Below, piece by piece: positions 27,239 to 37,052 of a DNA stretch of 64,000 nt. The DNA comes from Leuconostoc fallax KCTC 3537 (GTDB lineage: Bacteria; Bacillota; Bacilli; Lactobacillales; Lactobacillaceae): positions 40-64,039 of the forward strand of contig NZ_AEIZ01000002.1 of the NCBI RefSeq assembly GCF_000165675.1. Reading direction: 5' to 3'. A model generated the notes under the pieces. The model saw nothing but the letters and a program-made list of their open reading frames with translations. It was not told the DNA's origin and did no database searches. A program made the translations under genes and the position numbers. Numbering within the stretch: position 1 is the stretch's first letter; every line of letters begins with the position of its first letter.

Positions 27239-27300
27239 AATATATTAAAAATTTTGATATGTGTTGTATTTAAATCAGATGTTGCGTGATGGTCATGATA

Positions 27301-28241
27301 TTATTTCTGTAATAGTGTCATTAATATTGGTACGGCAATTAAGCTTAAAATAGTTGACTCAGTAACCATAATAGCAGCATAATCAGCATCTGCACCATAC
27401 AGTTTAGCAACAACCGGCGCATTGGTCATAACTGGCATCGCTGATTGTAAAATAAATACTTGCTTCATTAACTGTGGTACATCAGCTCGCCAAAGTAATA
27501 ATGACATCAGAATTGGCGCTAAGATAAATCGGCCGGCTAGCACACCTAAACTATATCGTGATAATTTGATGTTACGTAATCCAGCTTTTTCAATTGCAAT
27601 ACCAATAAAAATCATTGATAGTGGAATCGTCAAAGCGCCCATATAGTGCAAATCGCTAGCAATGAAGGTTGGTATTTTAACATCTAATAATACGAGGACC
27701 ACACCAATCATAAAACCAAATAGAGGTGGTGAAAAAACCTTTTTTAAAGTTGTGAAGATATCAAATTTCCAGGTACCTTCACCATCTCTTTGAATGAGGT
27801 AGGTTCCCAATGTCCAAAAGAATGTCGTGTTGGCCATATAATAAACCAAAACATATGGTAAACTGCTAGGACCAAATAAAGCCATATTAATGGGTAAGCC
27901 CACAAAAACAGTATTTGAATTAAAAACATTGATTGAAATAAGCCACGACGATTTTTACGGACATGCAATAGTCGGGCAATCGCCACTGATAATCCAAATA
28001 AAATCATCATCGATATCACAGGATATTTCAAATTAGGTAATAATTGCGCTAATTGTTGTTTCGTAAAATCCTTTGTAATGGTATCAATCATATACATTGG
28101 TAAAGCAATTTGCGTCACGATACGCGCAATAATTTGACTACTACTAGGTGAAAACCAACGACTACGCGCCAATATATACCCAATAACAATCATAACTAAA
28201 ATGACTAAAACGCCTTGAAGACTATCAAAAAATACAACCAT
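27301..28241 (-). pseudogene. AEC-family permease (auxin efflux carrier/malate permease type), one-base frameshift
   Basis: The N-terminal frame (VVFFDSLQGVLVILVMIVIGYILARSRWFSPSSSQIIARIVTQIALPMYMI) is typical of the AEC family, with five predicted membrane segments. It runs out at a five-A run (plus strand, 27922-27926); one added base joins it to FVGLPINMALFGPSSLPYVLVYYMANTTFFW and the second half, giving 313 residues and ten membrane segments. AEC proteins carry organic acids such as malate, but the substrate here is unknown. ATG 28241 is chosen (GGAA upstream); a TTG at 28271 is the alternative. Confidence 0.82.
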
Positions 28242-28305
28242 CCAACTATTTCCAATTCTAATTTTTTGCAAACAGTTTTCATTATATCATGTTTATACCG
28301 GTTAA

Positions 28306-28930
28306 TTATTGATAGTACAGTACTGTTCGACCGTTTAACGGCTGTATATGTCGATGATTATATGGATAATTATCATGGATGGCTTGCCAATCAGCTTGCG
28401 TCACTTGAATAGCATTAGCCAAGACAAGCCACGTAATATCCTTCCCCAACGGTGGCGTTGTTAAAGAGCCTGTGTATTGATAATAAGACAAAGGTTGAGG
28501 TAGCCACTGTTGTAAATGAGCTGTCTGGATACCCTGATTAAAGATTGTGGTGATGCCTTCTATTTTTAGAGGCATCATCGATTGTCCCTAAGACGGCAAG
28601 TACTAGTGTTGCACCCTGTTCGTTATGAAAGACAAAATGAATTTCTAAGTCAGCTTGTTTGCCATCAATGAAATGCTCACTGCCATCATGAAAATGCAGG
28701 CGTTCCATACGATACACTTGCTCACCCAATGTTAACTGACCCGAAGCTAAAAATTGCTCGCCAATCTCTCGATCATCTCCAATCGTTAAATCATGACTCG
28801 TAAAGTCAACAATCAACGGTTGCTTTTGCCAATCGATTTTTTTGGCGTCATTAGCTACAATGTCAATCGGTGATTGCCAATTCGTTTCACCAATCCAGCA
28901 ATCCTGCTCACTATAATCTAAATGTTGCAT
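28306..28930 (-). pseudogene. Alpha-class carbonic anhydrase, frameshifted
   Basis: Carbonic anhydrase hydrates CO2 to bicarbonate. The first frame has WQSPIDIV, the zinc ligands in LHFHDGSEHFIDGK and LEIHFVFHNEQG, and AVLGTIDDASK; the second has IEGITTIFNQGIQ, the substrate-loop SLTTPPLGKDITWLVL and the final RTVLYY. They are joined at a five-T run (plus strand) at 28563-28567 by one deletion or two insertions, giving about 207 residues. Start ATG 28930 follows GTGGAGG. No signal peptide is seen, so it is probably cytosolic, unusual for the alpha class but known in lactobacilli. All active-site residues are present. Confidence 0.86.
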
Positions 28931-29414
28931 ATTATCCTCCACAACTGTCTCGCTAATAATAAGTAATATTTTACCTCACACATCACTTTCAGTCTGGTTT
29001 CATGCTCACAGCATTGTTTCAGAAAATTATATGTTACTGACTTAAATAATTAATGACCTCTTTTTGAGTTTTATTGTCATATTTTCATGACCCGCACTAA
29101 TTGCTATACTCACGTTGAAGCGGCTGAACCTATATTTTTCTACTTACTTTTAAAAAGTTTATTTTTCACAATTATCCTGATATTTTCATAATATTGTGAA
29201 AATTATTAATGATTTTAATGTAAATTTACTGGAAAGATATTTTTACTTACTTTATGTACTGAAAACTTCATAATCTCTATTCTGACAACGTTTATCCCCC
29301 TAATATTTCAAATAAAATTCATGAAAACACGCAAAATTTGTTTGACACAAGGCCACAATTGTGCAACAATATGCGTGTAAGTTACTTGAATCACAAATAT
29401 GAGGAGAATTCATA
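28931..29414. promoter_or_regulatory. Intergenic region with the mannitol dehydrogenase promoter
   Basis: This 480-base A+T-rich gap holds no convincing gene. Near its right end TTGACA (29342-29347), 17 bases, then AACAAT (29365-29370) fits a promoter for the mannitol dehydrogenase gene. A perfect 10-bp palindrome CACAATTGTG (29354-29363) sits in the spacer and is a candidate operator. SD AGGAG precedes the ATG at 29415. Confidence 0.55.
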
Positions 29415-30431
29415 ATGGAAGCATTAGTTTTAACTGACACTAAGAAATTAGAAGTCAAAGACATTCAAAAGCCAGAAGTAAAGCCTAACGAAGTGTTAAT
29501 TCACACTGCCTTTGCGGGTATCTGTGGTACTGACCACGCATTGTACGCAGGTTTGCCTGGTTCAGCTGATGCTGTGCCACCAATTGTTCTTGGTCACGAA
29601 AACTCAGGTGTTGTTACAGAAGTTGGATCTGACGTAACAAACGTTAAAGTTGGTGACCGTGTTACAGTTGATCCTAACATCTACTGTGGCCAGTGCAAGT
29701 TCTGCCGTACAGCACGTCCAGAATTGTGCGAAAACTTGTCAGCCGTTGGTGTAACACGTGATGGTGGTTTCGAAGAATACTTCACAGCACCTTCATCAGT
29801 TGTTTACAATGTTCCTGATAACGTTTCATTGAAGGCTGCCGCTGTTACAGAACCAATTTCATGTGCTGTTCACGGTGTTCAATTGTTGAAGTTAACACCT
29901 TACCAAAAGGCTTTGGTTATTGGTGATGGCTTCATGGGTGAATTGTTCGTACAACTTCTTCAAGCTTATGGTGTTCACCAAGTTGACCTAGCTGGTATTG
30001 TTGATGAAAAGCTTGCTATGAACAAAGAAAAGTTCGGCGCAGTTAACACATACAACACAATGAAGGGTGACAAGATCCCTGCTGACGAATATGATGTTGT
30101 GATTGAAGCTGTTGGTTTGCCACAAACACAAGAATCAGCTATCGAATCATCAGCACGTGGTGGTCAAGTTTTGATGTTTGGTGTCGGTGGTCCTGATGCT
30201 CACTTTGAAATGAACACATATGAAGTCTTCCAAAAGCAACTAACAGTTCAAGGATCATTCATTAACCCTAACGCATTCGAAGATTCATTAGCATTGCTTT
30301 CATCAGGTAAGTTGGATGTATTGCCATTGATGTCACATGAATTGGACTACAAGACTGTTGATGATTTCGTTAATGGTAAGTTGGGTGTCGTATCTAAGGC
30401 TGTTGTCAAAGTCGGTGGTGAAGAGGCATAA
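29415..30431 (+). CDS. mdh: Mannitol 2-dehydrogenase (zinc-dependent, NAD(H))
   Basis: This enzyme reduces fructose to mannitol, the electron sink that heterofermentative Leuconostoc uses to regain NAD and gain acetate/ATP. The 338-residue MDR protein shows catalytic zinc ligands in AGICGTDHALYAG and LGHENSGVV, the four-Cys structural zinc loop CGQCKFCRTARPELC, and a Rossmann segment ALVIGDGFMGELFVQLL. It matches my recollection of Leuconostoc mannitol dehydrogenase almost residue for residue, including the ends MEALVLTDTKKLEV and VVKVGGEEA. Codons favour AAG, TTC and AAC, unlike most neighbours, as expected for a highly expressed gene. A membrane protein follows after two bases. Confidence 0.94.
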   Translation: MEALVLTDTKKLEVKDIQKPEVKPNEVLIHTAFAGICGTDHALYAGLPGSADAVPPIVLGHENSGVVTEVGSDVTNVKVGDRVTVDPNIYCGQCKFCRTARPELCENLSAVGVTRDGGFEEYFTAPSSVVYNVPDNVSLKAAAVTEPISCAVHGVQLLKLTPYQKALVIGDGFMGELFVQLLQAYGVHQVDLAGIVDEKLAMNKEKFGAVNTYNTMKGDKIPADEYDVVIEAVGLPQTQESAIESSARGGQVLMFGVGGPDAHFEMNTYEVFQKQLTVQGSFINPNAFEDSLALLSSGKLDVLPLMSHELDYKTVDDFVNGKLGVVSKAVVKVGGEEA

Positions 30432-30433
30432 AT

Positions 30434-31207
30434 ATGGCGCAGAAAACGGCGCAAAAGCCAAACAACAAATCAAAGTTATCTAAGAAAGCTGCTAATCGAT
30501 CCATTTCGATGAGTGCGTCGCTGGCTTACTTCGCATTTTCACTTGTGTTAAATGCGCTTGGTAATGTGCTAACGATTGTGACATCTGCTCACATTTTGCC
30601 CGCTTTCTTAGGATCAGCTTACTGGACAGCTGCACAAACTAACTTAGGTTATGCTATATTAGGCCGAGGTAGTAGTACTGCGTTGTTCTGGGCATTCTTA
30701 GTTTTGGGAATGTTAATTTCATTCTTAAACGCCATTTTAATGGGAAAGTTAGATTGGGGTCGTGTATTAGGCAATTTTGCCTTCATGCTACCATTCTCTC
30801 TCTTCATTCAATGGTTCGCTAATATATTCAATAATATGTTAGGTGGCTATCATGCTACCTCACTACCAATGATTATATTGTTCGTTATTATTAACTTCGT
30901 CGGTGTTGCCTTTATCGCTACTGCCATTTCTATTTATCAGCGTGTTAACCTTGTGTTGCACCCAGCTGATGATTTGATGCAAATCTTGCGTTTCAAATAC
31001 TTTAATGGTAAAGCCGCAATAGCTATGTGGGTATCATATATTCCACCTACGCTTATGGGTATCATCGCAGTTATTATGACACACAACTTAGAAAACTTTG
31101 GTTTAGGAACCTTGTTTGCTTTCTTGTTCCAAGGAAATATTACCGGTTTTGCAGACCGTCTAATTTTCCCTAATTTGAAGCATCAAGCCGTTGATGTCGG
31201 TAAATAA
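30434..31207 (+). CDS. YczE/YitT-like integral membrane protein, mannitol-dehydrogenase neighbour
   Basis: The 257-residue protein has a basic N-terminal tail (about 1-25) and six membrane segments, with short loops such as ILGRGSSTALFWAF and KLDWGRVLGNFAFMLPFSLF. It resembles the YczE/DUF6198 group. It begins two bases after mdh, so it should share its transcript and may move fructose, mannitol or a related metabolite, but no transport motif shows this; the link is by position only. A terminator follows its stop. Confidence 0.8.
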   Translation: MAQKTAQKPNNKSKLSKKAANRSISMSASLAYFAFSLVLNALGNVLTIVTSAHILPAFLGSAYWTAAQTNLGYAILGRGSSTALFWAFLVLGMLISFLNAILMGKLDWGRVLGNFAFMLPFSLFIQWFANIFNNMLGGYHATSLPMIILFVIINFVGVAFIATAISIYQRVNLVLHPADDLMQILRFKYFNGKAAIAMWVSYIPPTLMGIIAVIMTHNLENFGLGTLFAFLFQGNITGFADRLIFPNLKHQAVDVGK

Positions 31208-31212
31208 ATGAG

Positions 31213-31256
31213 ATGAGTTGTGAATGTTACCTTTAACGTTTCACAACTCATTTTTT
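31213..31256 (+). terminator. Rho-independent terminator of the mdh operon
   Basis: ATGAGTTGTGAA pairs with TTCACAACTCAT and is followed by T6. Confidence 0.9.
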
Positions 31257-31304
31257 CATAAATTATTCTAAAATTAATGCATTGTACCTGAGGAGGTAAG
31301 AATC

Positions 31305-31688
31305 ATGGCATTTACAGATTATTTTGACGATGTACAACACATTGGTATTCCAACTTCAGACTTAAAAGTAGCTGAAGAATTCTGGACAAGTCTTGGTTTC
31401 ACAAAAACTGGTGACTTCCCAGTTGGAAATGTTATTTTCATGAAGCGCAACCACTTGGTAATTGAAACATGGCAACAAGACGAAGTTGCTGGTAAGCCTG
31501 GTGCAATTAACCACATTTCAATGAATACTTCTAGTGCTGATGAAGCATTTAAGGCTGCTAAGGCCGAAGGCTTCAAGCTTATTGACAGTGAAGTTCAATC
31601 ATTACCATTCTGGGATAAGGGTATTCGTTTCTTCAATATTGAAGGACCTGATGCAGTTATCGTTGAATTCTGTGAAATCGTAAAGTAA
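31305..31688 (+). CDS. VOC-family (glyoxalase/bleomycin-resistance fold) protein
   Basis: The 127-residue protein has two beta-alpha-beta-beta-beta units of the vicinal oxygen chelate fold. Candidate metal ligands are His in DVQHIGIPT, Glu in LVIETWQ, His in INHISMNT and Glu in AVIVEFCE, in the usual positions for a dimeric glyoxalase-like site. Codon use is again AAG-rich, suggesting good expression. SD GAGGAGGTAAG precedes ATG 31305. It stands alone between terminators. The substrate is unknown. Confidence 0.88.
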   Translation: MAFTDYFDDVQHIGIPTSDLKVAEEFWTSLGFTKTGDFPVGNVIFMKRNHLVIETWQQDEVAGKPGAINHISMNTSSADEAFKAAKAEGFKLIDSEVQSLPFWDKGIRFFNIEGPDAVIVEFCEIVK

Positions 31689-31705
31689 TTCCGTGTTCTA
31701 TAAAT

Positions 31706-31748
31706 TAAAAAGCCTAATGTTGAGAATTTTCCCAATATTAGGCTTTTT
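31706..31748. terminator. Bidirectional terminator between the VOC gene and coaBC
   Basis: AAAAAGCCTAAT pairs with ATTAGGCTTTTT around a longer loop; both sides carry A/T runs for convergent genes. Confidence 0.85.
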
Positions 31749-32949
31749 AATTATATTCTTTTGCAATCAATTGAATGATTGCTCTAGCTGTATCCAATTT
31801 ACTTTGAACGGGTAGATATTGTGGTTCATGACTTGCAGTTAACACGACAACTTGATTATCATCACTGGAAAAACCGATATCTGAACGACTCACATCATTC
31901 GCAACTAACATGTCAGCACCCTTAGTTTTTAATTTAGCGTCAGCATATGCTAGCAGATCTTGTGTTTCAGCAGCAAAACCAACCACATACTGTTGGCGTT
32001 TGTGACGTCCAACTTCAGCTAAAATATCTGGATTTTTAACAAGATTAATCGTCATGTTATTGTCATCTGTTTTCTTAATTTTCTGATCTGCTTTTTGTGC
32101 CGGTCGATAATCAGCCACGGCTGCAGCCGATATAAAAATATCACTATCGGGGACATGCGACATGACTTGGTCATACATCTCTTGCGTACTTTCAACCATT
32201 ATTGTCTTTACGCTGTAAGCAACATTACGATTAATTGTGGTAATGAGCTGAACGCTAGCACCTGCTTCAGCAGCGGCCTGTGCTAATGCATAACCCATTT
32301 TACCTGATGAGCGATTAGTTAAAAACCGTACGGGATCTAATGCTTCTCGTGTCCCACCAGCTGTAATTAATACCCGTTGATTTTTTAATGCGCCATTTTG
32401 AGCAAGCAAGCGTATTTCAGTCTGTGCGAGAATATCAACTGGTTCTGGTAAGCGCCCCTTGCCCTCATACCCTTCGGCAAGAAATCCCGTCGTTGGCATA
32501 ATAACCAATATATTATCATGATGAAGTTGTTGAATATTACGCTGAGTAGCTGGGTTTTCCCACATCTGATCATTCATAGCAGGTGCTACCACCTTTTGTG
32601 CTTGGCTAGCCAGTATAATGGTCAATGCTGCATCATCAGCAATTCCCTGAGCCATTTTAGCAATCAAATTAGCCGTTGCTGGTACGACAAAAATCAAGTC
32701 CGCCCATTGTGCCCATTCAATATGTTGTACACTACCCGTCTTAATCGGATGAAACATATCTGTCATAACCGATTGTTGCGTTAGAACTTCAAAAGTAAAT
32801 GGTGTGATAAACTGTTGTGCTGATGATGTCATTACCACTCGAACTACTGCACCTTGCTTAACCAGTTCACGCACAAAATAGGCTGCTTTATATGCCGCAA
32901 TACCGCCAGTTACTATGACTATAATCTGTTTATTTTCGTAAATCATCAC
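31747..32949 (-). CDS. coaBC: Bifunctional phosphopantothenoylcysteine decarboxylase/phosphopantothenate-cysteine ligase
   Basis: CoaBC performs steps 2 and 3 of coenzyme A synthesis. The N-terminal flavoprotein half has VTGGIAAYKA, the catalytic His in VQHIEWAQWADLIFVVPATANLIAKMA and PAMNDQMWENPA; the C-terminal ligase half begins at LITAGGTREALDPVRFLTNRSSGKMGYALA and has ISAAAVADYRP and KKTDDN. The substrate-clamp segment reads GFLAEGYEGKGRLPEP, with Glu where the E. coli enzyme has its active-site Cys; I believe this variant occurs in other Lactobacillales. Divergent from it lies panT, the pantothenate importer, so uptake and first use are encoded together. Confidence 0.93.
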   Translation of the reverse strand: MMIYENKQIIVIVTGGIAAYKAAYFVRELVKQGAVVRVVMTSSAQQFITPFTFEVLTQQSVMTDMFHPIKTGSVQHIEWAQWADLIFVVPATANLIAKMAQGIADDAALTIILASQAQKVVAPAMNDQMWENPATQRNIQQLHHDNILVIMPTTGFLAEGYEGKGRLPEPVDILAQTEIRLLAQNGALKNQRVLITAGGTREALDPVRFLTNRSSGKMGYALAQAAAEAGASVQLITTINRNVAYSVKTIMVESTQEMYDQVMSHVPDSDIFISAAAVADYRPAQKADQKIKKTDDNNMTINLVKNPDILAEVGRHKRQQYVVGFAAETQDLLAYADAKLKTKGADMLVANDVSRSDIGFSSDDNQVVVLTASHEPQYLPVQSKLDTARAIIQLIAKEYN

Positions 32950-33036
32950 GTCACCTTTTTCATATTATATGACTATTTTACAAAAGTATTCATGCATATG
33001 ATATGATTTAAATAATTTAAAATTAGAGGAAAAAAG

Positions 33037-33621
33037 ATGTCATCTAAAACAAAATTAATTGCCCTATCCAGTATATTTATTGCAATTGTTTTGCTACAAA
33101 ACATGATACCTATTTTAGGTGGTCTCAACATTGGTGTACTACGCATCACCTTAATCCACGTTACCGTTGCAATCAGTGCTATTGTCTTGGGACCTAAGAT
33201 TGGTACAATGATTGGGCTGACATGGGGATTAACGTCGTTCATTACCGCTTTAACAGCACCTAGTAGTCCTGTTGCAGCTTTAATATTCACGAATCCAGTG
33301 ATTGCACTTGTCCCACGTCTACTCGTGGGACTCATTGCTGGCTTAGTGTTTAACAAGCTTGCACAACGACTATCACCAGTAGTGAGTGCAGGTATTACCG
33401 GATTTCTAACTGCACTACTGAACACAATTATGGTATTGGGATTAGCTTATGTTTTCTATGCTAACGGTATGTCAGCGATTTATAAGGTATCCGTTGATCA
33501 ACTTCTTCCTATTTTGCTAGGTATTGTGGCATCTAATGGCGTACCAGAAGCAATTGCTGCAACCATATTAGTGCCACTCATTGCCTTGCCGCTCCGACGT
33601 TTGGTCCAGCAACATCAATAA
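33037..33621 (+). CDS. panT: ECF transporter S component, pantothenate (PanT)
   Basis: PanT binds pantothenate in the membrane and works with the shared EcfA-A'-T module. The 194-residue protein has six membrane segments; the LGGLNIGVLRITLIHVTVAISAIVLGPKIGTMIGLTWGLTSFI stretch matches the PanT group of S components, and I recall PanT from Leuconostoc as a studied example. The position divergent from coaBC, which uses 4'-phosphopantothenate, strongly supports the substrate. SD AGAGGAAAAAAG precedes ATG 33037. A strong terminator follows. Confidence 0.88.
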   Translation: MSSKTKLIALSSIFIAIVLLQNMIPILGGLNIGVLRITLIHVTVAISAIVLGPKIGTMIGLTWGLTSFITALTAPSSPVAALIFTNPVIALVPRLLVGLIAGLVFNKLAQRLSPVVSAGITGFLTALLNTIMVLGLAYVFYANGMSAIYKVSVDQLLPILLGIVASNGVPEAIAATILVPLIALPLRRLVQQHQ

Positions 33622-33640
33622 TCACACCTTAATTTACAAT

Positions 33641-33680
33641 AAAAAGCCACACAACCTCATACGACGTTGTGTGGCTTTTT
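33641..33680. terminator. Bidirectional terminator between panT and the nuclease gene
   Basis: AAAAAGCCACACAAC pairs perfectly with GTTGTGTGGCTTTTT. It serves convergent transcripts. Confidence 0.92.
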
Positions 33681-33710
33681 CATCATAGGTATTCCCCACT
33701 GACCTGTTTA

Positions 33711-34481
33711 TCAATTAATGGTGACATAACCTGTCTGGTAGTTAATACTTGTTCCTGGTTCGACATTAAAAATATAAATATTAAAGCTCACCGCATTATC
33801 TTCAACACTCGCTGCTTGCATATGAACACCACGTGCAACGAGTTCGTTACTTCTAAATATTGGTGTTACCTGATACCTCACATGATGCGATGTTTCTCTA
33901 ATATAACGTAAGACACGACTTTCATAATAAGCCATTCCTGGGTCGTTTAATTGACGGGTACCAGTCATTAAATTTTTGGGATTATCTTGCTCTCCGGCCA
34001 ATGAAAAGGCAATCAAGTGAGAACGATTATAAACATTTTGGTTATTCAAACGGACACTAGACCAGCCTGTAGGGCGTGTATACAAGCGCTCACGAGGTTC
34101 TTTTGGTAGTAAACTCACACCGAGCATCGCATTGGCTTGACCAACACGACCTAAAGCGTCTAAATTCGTATATGTTGCCCACTCACTGTGTGACGTTGAT
34201 AAATCTGACTTAGAAAAATCAGGCTTGCTACCATTAACCTGAATAATTGCCGTGCCAGCATAATCCATTTGTGCCAATTTATTATCAGCAACACTACCAA
34301 CATTTTTAGGTACTAATTTCTGTTTGGATTGATTTTGTGTAATCGCGCGATTTGTACTATAAGTTGACTGATAAGTCTGAAAACCGCCACCAATTAAAAT
34401 GGCTAAGCCAATAACTAGGCTAAGCCATTTCGGTAATTGTACTTTTTTACTTTTTTTCGTTGAATATCTTCTTTTTGCCAT
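33711..34481 (-). CDS. Membrane-anchored DNA/RNA non-specific endonuclease (DNA-entry nuclease type)
   Basis: The 256-residue protein has a basic N-terminus and one membrane segment (about 19-38), then an external nuclease domain. The beta-beta-alpha-metal active site is recognisable as VYNRSHLIAFSLAGEQDNPKNLMTGTRQLND, where His is the general base and Asn the metal ligand, as in EndA/NucA-like competence nucleases. It may degrade one strand of incoming DNA or scavenge extracellular DNA. It starts 13 bases after the ecfT stop on the same strand, so it may be co-transcribed with the ECF genes, although function gives no link. Confidence 0.88.
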   Translation of the reverse strand: MAKRRYSTKKSKKVQLPKWLSLVIGLAILIGGGFQTYQSTYSTNRAITQNQSKQKLVPKNVGSVADNKLAQMDYAGTAIIQVNGSKPDFSKSDLSTSHSEWATYTNLDALGRVGQANAMLGVSLLPKEPRERLYTRPTGWSSVRLNNQNVYNRSHLIAFSLAGEQDNPKNLMTGTRQLNDPGMAYYESRVLRYIRETSHHVRYQVTPIFRSNELVARGVHMQAASVEDNAVSFNIYIFNVEPGTSINYQTGYVTIN

Positions 34482-34493
34482 AGCTATATTCTA

Positions 34494-35324
34494 TCATCTA
34501 AACGGATTATATAAACGACCATTATTTAAAAATAGTAGTCCAAAACCCATTAAGACAACAATGATGGCACCAACTAATACCATAATATCTCTGAAAGCCA
34601 TCTTTTGACTTTGATACCATGATCGCTGACCATAACGGCCAAATCGCCGTAGTTCCATTGCTTGGCTAATGGTATCAATGCGATTTAAACTAGAAAATAC
34701 TAAAGGAAGAATAATCTGCGTCCCGCCTTTAGCACGTTGCCAAAGTGTTGCTTTTTTAGAAATTTCGTATCCTCGTGCTTGCTGAGCAAAACTAATCGTC
34801 TGATAATCACTTTGAACATCAGGAATGTAGCGTAGTGTGATGGCAAAAGCATACGCAATTTTGTAAGGAATCCCAATTTTATTGAGTCCTGCTGCAAATT
34901 CACTGGGATTAGTGGTGAACAGTAGAACAATCGATAGTGGCAAGGAAAATAAATATTTCAAAAATAAATTAAATTCATAAAAGACCTGTTCTTGTGTGAT
35001 TGTAAAATAACCACTACCAAATAAAACATGCCGAGTACCATATAATGCCACACCATATTGTGGTGCCAAAACAGTAATCATCACTAAATTTAAAATAGCA
35101 AAAACAATGGCTAATTTTAGTAACAAAGCATATTCATGATACTTAATATGGGCTGTTTGGATAAGAAAAAAGGATAGTAGCACTAAAAACAGCAAAAAAC
35201 GTGTATCATATGAAATCATCCCCATCGTGGTTAGTGCTAAAAACCCCACTAATTTAACCGTTCCAGTTATCTGATTCAACCATGTATCGCGTGCTTTATA
35301 TCCAAATAATGAGTTGACTGCCAT
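34494..35324 (-). CDS. ECF transporter T component (transmembrane)
   Basis: EcfT couples the ATPases to S components. The 276-residue protein has the membrane segments of the CbiQ/EcfT family (about 22-130 and 245-270) and the two cytosolic coupling helices with the Ala-Arg-Gly type motifs QQARGYEI and MELRRFGRYG that contact the ATPases. It lies five bases after the dual ATPase gene and, with the UPF0397 gene upstream, makes a dedicated three-gene ECF transporter separate from a general EcfA-A'-T module. Confidence 0.9.
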   Translation of the reverse strand: MAVNSLFGYKARDTWLNQITGTVKLVGFLALTTMGMISYDTRFLLFLVLLSFFLIQTAHIKYHEYALLLKLAIVFAILNLVMITVLAPQYGVALYGTRHVLFGSGYFTITQEQVFYEFNLFLKYLFSLPLSIVLLFTTNPSEFAAGLNKIGIPYKIAYAFAITLRYIPDVQSDYQTISFAQQARGYEISKKATLWQRAKGGTQIILPLVFSSLNRIDTISQAMELRRFGRYGQRSWYQSQKMAFRDIMVLVGAIIVVLMGFGLLFLNNGRLYNPFR

Positions 35325-35329
35325 AAGTT

Positions 35330-37005
35330 TTATTGCCCCAATATTGTGTTCAAATTTTCTGGATGCGCAATGCCCAAGCGCTTCGCTAATTCATAAATAC
35401 TCGTTGTTTTCAAATTGGCTTGTTGAACAAGTGTTTCATTAGCTAATAATGCAGCTGGTGAAGTGTCTGCTAAGAGCTTCCCATCAACAATAACCAACGT
35501 TCGTTGTACAAAATGAGCTAACAGATGCATATCATGCGTAATAATCACAATTGTTGTTTCATGCGATTGATTAATCTTCTGTAAAAAGCTAATAATACGA
35601 TTTGTATGCACCGCATCTTGCCCTGCAGTTGGCTCATCTAATATCAAAATTTCCGGCTTCAGAACCAACACAGCTGCAATCGTTAGTCGTTTCTTTTGAC
35701 CAAAACTCAATGCAGAAATGGGCCAATTGCGCATCGAATACAAATCAACCATTTTCAATATATCCGTTACCCGTTGTTGAATGTCTACTTCATCCACATG
35801 GCGTAACTTTAAACCACTGGCTACTTCTTCGAAAACACTAGCTTTTGTAATCATATGGTTTGGATTTTGCAAAACATATCCAATATGTTCGGCACGTTCC
35901 TTGATTGAATCATGTAATAATGAATGTTGATTCAAAATGACATCGCCACTTGTCGGTGTCAAGAATCCTGTTAATAAGTGTGATAGCGTCGTTTTACCTG
36001 AACCATTTTTACCGACAATACCTAAAATTTCACCACGCCATATGTTAGCACTGAAGTCATTGAAAATTAATTCTTGGTCATATCCAAACGATAAATTTTT
36101 TATGGCCAACTGTCGTTCTTTTACCGCATGATTAGGACGAATCGGCTTTGCCAGCGCTTCAATATCCGCCTTATACTGATCAACAGCTATTTTGTTCACA
36201 TCCTCGATATGGTTTAATTGCATAACCGGTGCTGGTGTATGTCGCATTAACTGTAAATATAACGGTTCATCCAAACCACATTCTGATAAAATATTGGCTT
36301 TCAAAATATTTTCAGGTGTATCATCTGCTACAATTCGACCTTGTTTCATCAAAACGATACGATCAATTCCAGAACGCAACACCTCTTCAATACGGTGCTC
36401 AATAATGATAACTGTCATGTTATTTTCAGCGTGTATTTGGCTGACCATTGCCATCGTTGCTTCACCAGCTGCCGGATCTAAACTGGCTAACGGTTCATCT
36501 AATAATAGTAAACGACTATTATCAACCAATACCCCTGCCAAAGCTGTCCGTTGTTTTTGACCACCTGACAATGCCTGCGGGCTAAGATGCAATCGTTGTG
36601 TTAAATTGACCTTCTGCGCCCAGTGTTTCACCTTTTTTTGATTGTCATCACTTCTTGACGATCATTCTCCATAGCAAAAGCAATATCTTCAGCCACTGTC
36701 AAGCCAACAAACTGTGCATCAGTATCTTGTAATACCGTTCCGGTTTGTAATGATAAATCAAAAATCGATTGCGTTAATATATTTTGCCCGTTAACTGTTA
36801 ATTGTCCAGTGATATCTCCTGGATAAGCCTGTGGAATAATACCATTAAATAGACGCAATAACGTTGTTTTCCCTGATCCAGAAGCACCAGCGATAAGAAT
36901 TTTTTCGCCCGGATAAATTTTCAAGTTGATATCATGTAATGTGGGTTTAGCTTGCGCCATATATTTAAATGTAACATGCTGACAATCAATAACTGGTTCT
37001 ACCAT
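35330..37005 (-). pseudogene. Dual ABC ATPase of an ECF transporter (YkoD/EcfA-EcfA' fusion), one-base frameshift
   Basis: Two ABC domains occur in one polypeptide, as in YkoD. Domain 1 has GASGSGKTT (about 36-44), LSGGQKQR and LLLLDEP; domain 2 has GKNGSGKTT, LSFGQKKR and ILILDEP. The frame breaks between AFAMENDRQEVMTIKK and KHWAQKVNLT at a seven-T run (plus strand, 36633-36639); one extra base restores a single 558-residue protein. It would power the S component at 37053-37610 through the T component encoded next. Motifs are intact on both sides, so the break is probably technical. Confidence 0.9.
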
Positions 37006-37052
37006 TATTCAACCTCTATGTACGAGCAATCATTATGATGCTCTTTATTACC

